From positions 1 to 25,920 of IMG/VR virus record IMGVR_UViG_3300021389_000137: a DNA stretch of 25,920 nt; one strand, written 5' to 3'. Shown piece after piece: positions 22,643 through 25,920 of the stretch. The notes under the pieces were generated by a model, which was not told where the DNA came from, did no database searches, and saw only the letters and a program-made list of their open reading frames with translations. Numbering within the stretch: position 1 is the first letter of the stretch; the number at the start of each line of letters is the position of its first letter. Source of the stretch: a virus. The position numbers and the translations under genes are program-made.

Positions 22643-24244
22643 TTACCTCCGACCTGTCACTTGGAGATCAACGTCCATACCTGAGAAGTTAAAGTCTTTT
22701 ATGGTTGCGCTTGTCATCTTGTAGGACAGATAGCGGCCTGAGATCCGGGTATCGACCTTATAGGACGTGTTGCTATCAAAGGTGATGTCGGGACCATAAT
22801 TAGGGGTGCCGGTGGGTATGTCAGCTGCGCCAAAGGTGAAACTAAACTCACCGTCAGAGTTCACCGTTGAAACCTGAGGTAGCATCTTACTGATCACCTT
22901 GTAGCCACTAAGAGACAAGCCTTGCTCATCAAGATCAATACCCTGGCGCTCAAGGATGAAGGGCTCAGAATAAGTCGTATCAACAGAGAAAGACAGGGAC
23001 CCAGTGTCCGCGAGGTCAATACCATAGAGTTTACTCTGGGTCACACCCCCACCAACTGTAGAAATTACGATAGGGTGCCTGGCATATGGGCTCTCCTGGT
23101 CATGGTAGGAACCACCGATAGACGCATAGGTCTGCGTGGCATCTGCATATGAGAACACCGAGTTTACGTTGGCTTCAGTCCCTGTGATTACATTAGGGAG
23201 ATCCTGGAAGGTCCAAACGTCCTCTTTGTAATTGTACACGGCGGCGCGGTTGCACGATGTGCCATCCGTATATACGGCCATGTCATCACCGGAGTGGTAG
23301 CAGAAGTATACTTCCTCGAGATCCGTATTGTGCATAGTGAAGCAGACATTGTGCTTACTGTTATCGATGCCACTGAAGATGTAATCACGGACGCGACCAT
23401 CGCAGATCGAGGTGCGCGTGTTACCATCAGTTATGTATATGTCATCCCGGTCAAAGACATAATGGCGCCCCTCGACCTCCGTGATGCAGTTCTGGTTGAT
23501 TACACCGGCGTCATCAAAGACCTTGCGGAAGTTAAAGATGAACGTACCGCCTACGAACTCCATCATCCACACCTGGTCCTGTGAGTAGACCAGGAAGTTA
23601 GGGCCAAGGGTTGCACCATCGATGATCGGCGTCTTCATCTGTACGAGGTCATTGAAGCCAGCACTGTTGGTGAGATCAGTCTCATCCCATGTAGTAGGCA
23701 CCTGGTTGGCCAGTACGGGGTCTGAGAACCTCACACGGTTCGGGTAGGCTACGTTGGTTTCCACGGTGCCCAGCGCCAACAAGAAGTCGCCAAAAGATCT
23801 AAGAGACGTAGTACGCATCCCTGACGGCCAATTGGGGAGATCAATAAAGTTAGTCTGAGATCCTGTGCGTGAGATAGGCGTCTGATCGTCCCTGTTTAGG
23901 TACTGCACATCAGCAAGGGTTGTGGCTGTGACACCTGGGATAGTAGACGCCGTACCTGAGGTCGTCTTCCGGGTCGTAAAGGTCCCATTAGAGAACTCGC
24001 GGACATCGAAGACATCATCTACGACCAACACTGTGTCAAAACCAGTGAGCGAGGTGATGCCATAAGCAAACACAGGGTCGAAGGAGATATCCGAGACACC
24101 ACGCATGATGGGACCCCGTTGCACAGAACCATCAGAGAACCTTACGTTCTTGGCTCTAGTGAAGGCGTTGATAGGGAGGTTGTAGGGGTCAACATCAGTG
24201 ACCACGCCCACGGACCCTAGTCCACGGATTGGTAGGTTAGGCAT
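22643..24244 (-). CDS. Tail nozzle / stabilisation protein (P22 gp10 / tubular B-like role), 533 aa
   Basis: The protein begins with RGLGSVGVVTDVDPYNLPIN and then NAFTRAKNVRFSDGSVQRGP, a signature I recall from podovirus nozzle proteins. The rest is almost all beta strand, with repeated blade-like units (FGDFLLALGT, GPNFLVYSQDQVWMMEFVGG, VEGRHYVFDRDDIYITDG, NRAAVYNYKEDVWTFQDL) suggesting a beta-propeller. Such proteins form the hexameric tube below the adaptor and close the channel after packaging (family knowledge). The C-terminal 150 residues form an immunoglobulin-like or strand-rich domain ending DFNFSGMDVDLQVTGRR. The start lies 12 nt after the upstream stop. Placement next to the adhesin locus supports a tail assignment. 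Confidence 0.75.
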   Translation of the reverse strand: MPNLPIRGLGSVGVVTDVDPYNLPINAFTRAKNVRFSDGSVQRGPIMRGVSDISFDPVFAYGITSLTGFDTVLVVDDVFDVREFSNGTFTTRKTTSGTASTIPGVTATTLADVQYLNRDDQTPISRTGSQTNFIDLPNWPSGMRTTSLRSFGDFLLALGTVETNVAYPNRVRFSDPVLANQVPTTWDETDLTNSAGFNDLVQMKTPIIDGATLGPNFLVYSQDQVWMMEFVGGTFIFNFRKVFDDAGVINQNCITEVEGRHYVFDRDDIYITDGNTRTSICDGRVRDYIFSGIDNSKHNVCFTMHNTDLEEVYFCYHSGDDMAVYTDGTSCNRAAVYNYKEDVWTFQDLPNVITGTEANVNSVFSYADATQTYASIGGSYHDQESPYARHPIVISTVGGGVTQSKLYGIDLADTGSLSFSVDTTYSEPFILERQGIDLDEQGLSLSGYKVISKMLPQVSTVNSDGEFSFTFGAADIPTGTPNYGPDITFDSNTSYKVDTRISGRYLSYKMTSATIKDFNFSGMDVDLQVTGRR

Positions 24245-24256
24245 GGCCTGAGTTCC

Positions 24257-24802
24257 TTATGAGAATACGAATATGTAAGACTGGGGCTTGGAGAGCTTAT
24301 GGGTGTACCTTACGGTGTAAGGGCTACCATCTGCTGCATCTGCCCAAGCGGCGCTGCCAGTCCAACACGATCTATCAGATACAGCCTCTGGCTCATTTGC
24401 AGATATAAGACGGCCAGAGTTATCATAGCGATCCACAGGGCACAGAAGTGGGCTGGCCTCTGAGGGCTTCTTGTATCTCTTCTCGATTAGCATCTCGTTG
24501 TCAGAAGAGAAGTAGTAGCCAACTATCATTTCATCAGGCTTCTCAGAGTCAACGTATAGACGAACCTTGTCTGAGCCTAGGCTTGCTAGGTCCACAAAGT
24601 ATCTACCTGTCACAGCCTCCTGTATGACTGAGGGGACATCCCCCATAATACGAGAAAGCGTAGAGATACTTGGAGTGACAGCACAGATAGTACCTATGCC
24701 ATCACGACACGAAAAGACTATACCTGTGATGTCACCCAATACTTCAGAGCTTAGGTTACTTAGGCTTGTGTCGGTGTGGGAGAAATAAGTGCCAAGTGAC
24801 AT
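24257..24802 (-). CDS. Unrecognised tail-locus protein, 181 aa
   Basis: GAGGT stands six bases before the ATG, so expression is well supported. The protein is soluble and strand-rich (GIVFSCRDGIGTICAV, GRYFVDLASLGSDKVRLYVD, MIVGYYFSSDNEMLIEKRY) with four cysteines, and ends SKPQSYIFVFS. No transmembrane segment, coiled coil or catalytic motif is visible. It lies between a glycine-rich adhesin and the nozzle gene, each with small gaps. A connector that links the adhesin to the tail tube, or a chaperone for the adhesin, would fit, but I cannot name a family. Confidence 0.7.
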   Translation of the reverse strand: MSLGTYFSHTDTSLSNLSSEVLGDITGIVFSCRDGIGTICAVTPSISTLSRIMGDVPSVIQEAVTGRYFVDLASLGSDKVRLYVDSEKPDEMIVGYYFSSDNEMLIEKRYKKPSEASPLLCPVDRYDNSGRLISANEPEAVSDRSCWTGSAAWADAADGSPYTVRYTHKLSKPQSYIFVFS

Positions 24803-24812
24803 TTAGTAACCT

Positions 24813-25550
24813 CTAACTTGCGGGAACAGTGAAGGTAAACGTACCGCTAGACTTAAACTCTTGCACAGTGTTGCCGACTTGGAGACGTGCGTAGCCTCTA
24901 TGTCCAGCTACACCAGCGCGGTTTCCTCCTACACCACCAGCGCCTCCTGCACCCACGGTCACTGTGATTACAGTGCCTACGGGTACATAAGTGAGAGTGC
25001 CAGCAACACGAGTAGAGGCTGCACCACCATGGCCACCGCCACCAGCTGTACCGTATGTACCGGGGTTGTCACCACCAGCGCCACCAGCACCTGCACCATA
25101 GCTTCCTTCTGGGGCTGGCTGTGATTGCCCTTGCTGACCAACAGCAGAACCACCGGGGCCATAGTAGGAGGCTTCACCAGCAAGACCAGTGTGTGCGCTA
25201 GTTGGAGCATTGAGGCCACCTATGCCCCCTGTGCTTGTGATCGTAGAGAAGGCGATTGCTGCTAGGGTAGTAGTACCACCAGTACCGGCGCGTCCTGAGC
25301 CTGTGCCGTTCTCTAGACCGTAGCCGCCGCCACCACCGCCACCAATGATCTCGTAGGTTACGTTGCTTGCATTGGCTACACCATAGAAGTCTCCAAGGGA
25401 TATGGAGCTACCGCTGTTAGGGACACCAGTGTTGTTAGGAGTTACAATAGAGCCATCAAGGTAAAACTGAGAGAGGCTGACGGGGCTGGAAGTTCCAAAC
25501 TCAGTCTGGAGGTCAGCCAAGGATATTACACCCGATGCTGGCAGTGCCAT
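24813..25550 (-). CDS. Glycine-rich tail adhesin-like protein, 245 aa
   Basis: The ATG shares one base with the upstream fibre stop (TGATG). Residues 1-58 carry a repeated short module seen in phage fibres (LPASGVISLADLQTEFG, then SISLGDFYG). Residues 60-245 are very glycine rich: GGGGGGGYGLENGTGSGRAG, YGAGAGGAGGDNPGTYG, AGGGGHGGA and TVGAGGAGGVGGNRAGVAGH, ending FKSSGTFTFTVPAS. Comparable polyglycine-rich domains form sandwich-like bundles in adhesins such as S16 gp38, where loops between glycine strands bind receptors (family knowledge). Placement directly after a tail fibre gene supports a tip adhesin. Loop sequences between the Gly runs would set host range. Confidence 0.8.
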   Translation of the reverse strand: MALPASGVISLADLQTEFGTSSPVSLSQFYLDGSIVTPNNTGVPNSGSSISLGDFYGVANASNVTYEIIGGGGGGGYGLENGTGSGRAGTGGTTTLAAIAFSTITSTGGIGGLNAPTSAHTGLAGEASYYGPGGSAVGQQGQSQPAPEGSYGAGAGGAGGDNPGTYGTAGGGGHGGAASTRVAGTLTYVPVGTVITVTVGAGGAGGVGGNRAGVAGHRGYARLQVGNTVQEFKSSGTFTFTVPAS

Positions 25551-25920
25551 CAGATAGAACCGAAGCCTGTGACGTTGCCTACAACTGTGAGATTACCAGA
25601 GGCATCCAACTTCATCTTACCTACGCCACCTGTGGAGAACACAAGATTGGTGCCAGTCTGAGTGACCGTCCAGTCGCCTAAGTCAACTGTGGTGACATTG
25701 GCTGTCGTAATGTTCGCTGTAGGGGCCACAAGAGTGCCGGTGAACGTAGGAGACGCCAGCGGTGCCTTAGTGTTCATCTGTGTCTGGATGTTGCTGGTGA
25801 CACCATCAGTGAAGTTAAGTTCAGCTGTGGTGGCTATGATGCCATCGAGGACGTTAAGTTCAGAGGTGGAACTGGTGATGCCATCGAGGACATTCAGTTC
25901 AGCCTGTGTGGCAGTCACAG
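25550..25920 (-). CDS. Tail fibre, C-terminal 123 residues (partial, runs off the right edge)
   Basis: The frame is open to the window end, so the N-terminus lies outside. Visible residues begin with three 13-residue repeats (QAELNVLDGITSS, TSELNVLDGIIAT, TAELNFTDGVTSN), a known stalk motif of T4-like and cyanophage fibres. After it come KAPLASPTFTGTLVAPT and a strand-rich end (VGKMKLDASGNLTVVGNVTG, FGSI). The SPTFTGT and ASGNLTVxGNV motifs are typical of fibre tips. It is followed at once by the glycine-rich adhesin, so the two may act as stalk and tip. Confidence 0.85.
   Translation of the reverse strand, partial: VTATQAELNVLDGITSSTSELNVLDGIIATTAELNFTDGVTSNIQTQMNTKAPLASPTFTGTLVAPTANITTANVTTVDLGDWTVTQTGTNLVFSTGGVGKMKLDASGNLTVVGNVTGFGSI
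25790..25906. repeat. Three 39-bp units encoding ELNxxDG fibre repeats
   Basis: The minus strand encodes three consecutive 13-residue units with the core ELN(V/F)(L/T)DG(I/V). Two of the units share nearly the same bases (gatgccatcgaggac on the plus strand). The array continues to or beyond the window edge, so its full copy number is unknown. Confidence 0.85.

Overview
The window is a late (virion) gene block from the genome of a tailed bacteriophage. The lack of any tail tube, sheath or tape-measure gene, together with a large ejection-protein module, points to a short-tailed podovirus. Every gene I support lies on the minus strand, so transcription runs from right to left. Genes are packed almost without gaps: many stop/start pairs overlap (ATGA, TAATG), and the longest non-coding stretch is about 96 nt. 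No host DNA, tRNA, integrase, insertion sequence or CRISPR array is visible. The capsid protein looks like the SU10-type HK97-fold family, and several tail-chaperone motifs resemble those I associate with phages of marine Alphaproteobacteria such as roseobacters. That host guess is inference.

Layout in the direction of transcription. (1) 25920-24257 is a first adhesin locus: the C-terminal end of a tail fibre with 13-residue ELNxxDG repeats, a glycine-rich adhesin-like protein and an unrecognised 181-residue protein. (2) 24244-22358 holds a probable tail nozzle/stabilisation protein and a 93-residue protein. (3) 22361-14018 holds a cupin-like protein, two probable internal (ejection) proteins, and a giant 1973-residue protein with an HEIAH metalloprotease-like motif and a C-terminal hydrophobic segment. 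(4) A strong intrinsic terminator at 14010-13982 ends this block and abuts the ribosome-binding site of the next gene. (5) 13971-6400 is the packaging and head module: a 114-residue protein, small terminase (overlapping it by 155 nt in another frame), large terminase, portal, a 90-residue protein, acidic scaffold, major capsid protein, a 100-residue protein and a head-tail adaptor. A long hairpin follows the capsid gene. (6) 6391-2885 encodes a 1168-residue fibre: an Ala/Ser-rich repeat stalk, then a collagen-like Gly-X-Y stalk, then a C-terminal tip. (7) 2884-547 holds three consecutive pairs, each a short tip-like protein followed by a tail-assembly-chaperone-like protein. (8) 547-1 holds small proteins: a membrane-anchored coiled coil, a Cys-containing 60-mer and a partial gene cut by the window edge.

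Together these genes would build a head (portal, scaffold, capsid), fill it (TerS/TerL), close it (adaptor, nozzle), load it with proteins ejected into the host, and fit it with two separately encoded receptor-binding sets. The most unusual parts are the triple tip/chaperone array with its decayed 19-codon gene remnant, the terminator fused to the start of the packaging operon, the long dual-coding overlap upstream of terL, and the giant ejection protein carrying a zincin motif. Genes for lysis enzymes, replication and phage RNA polymerase are not in this window.
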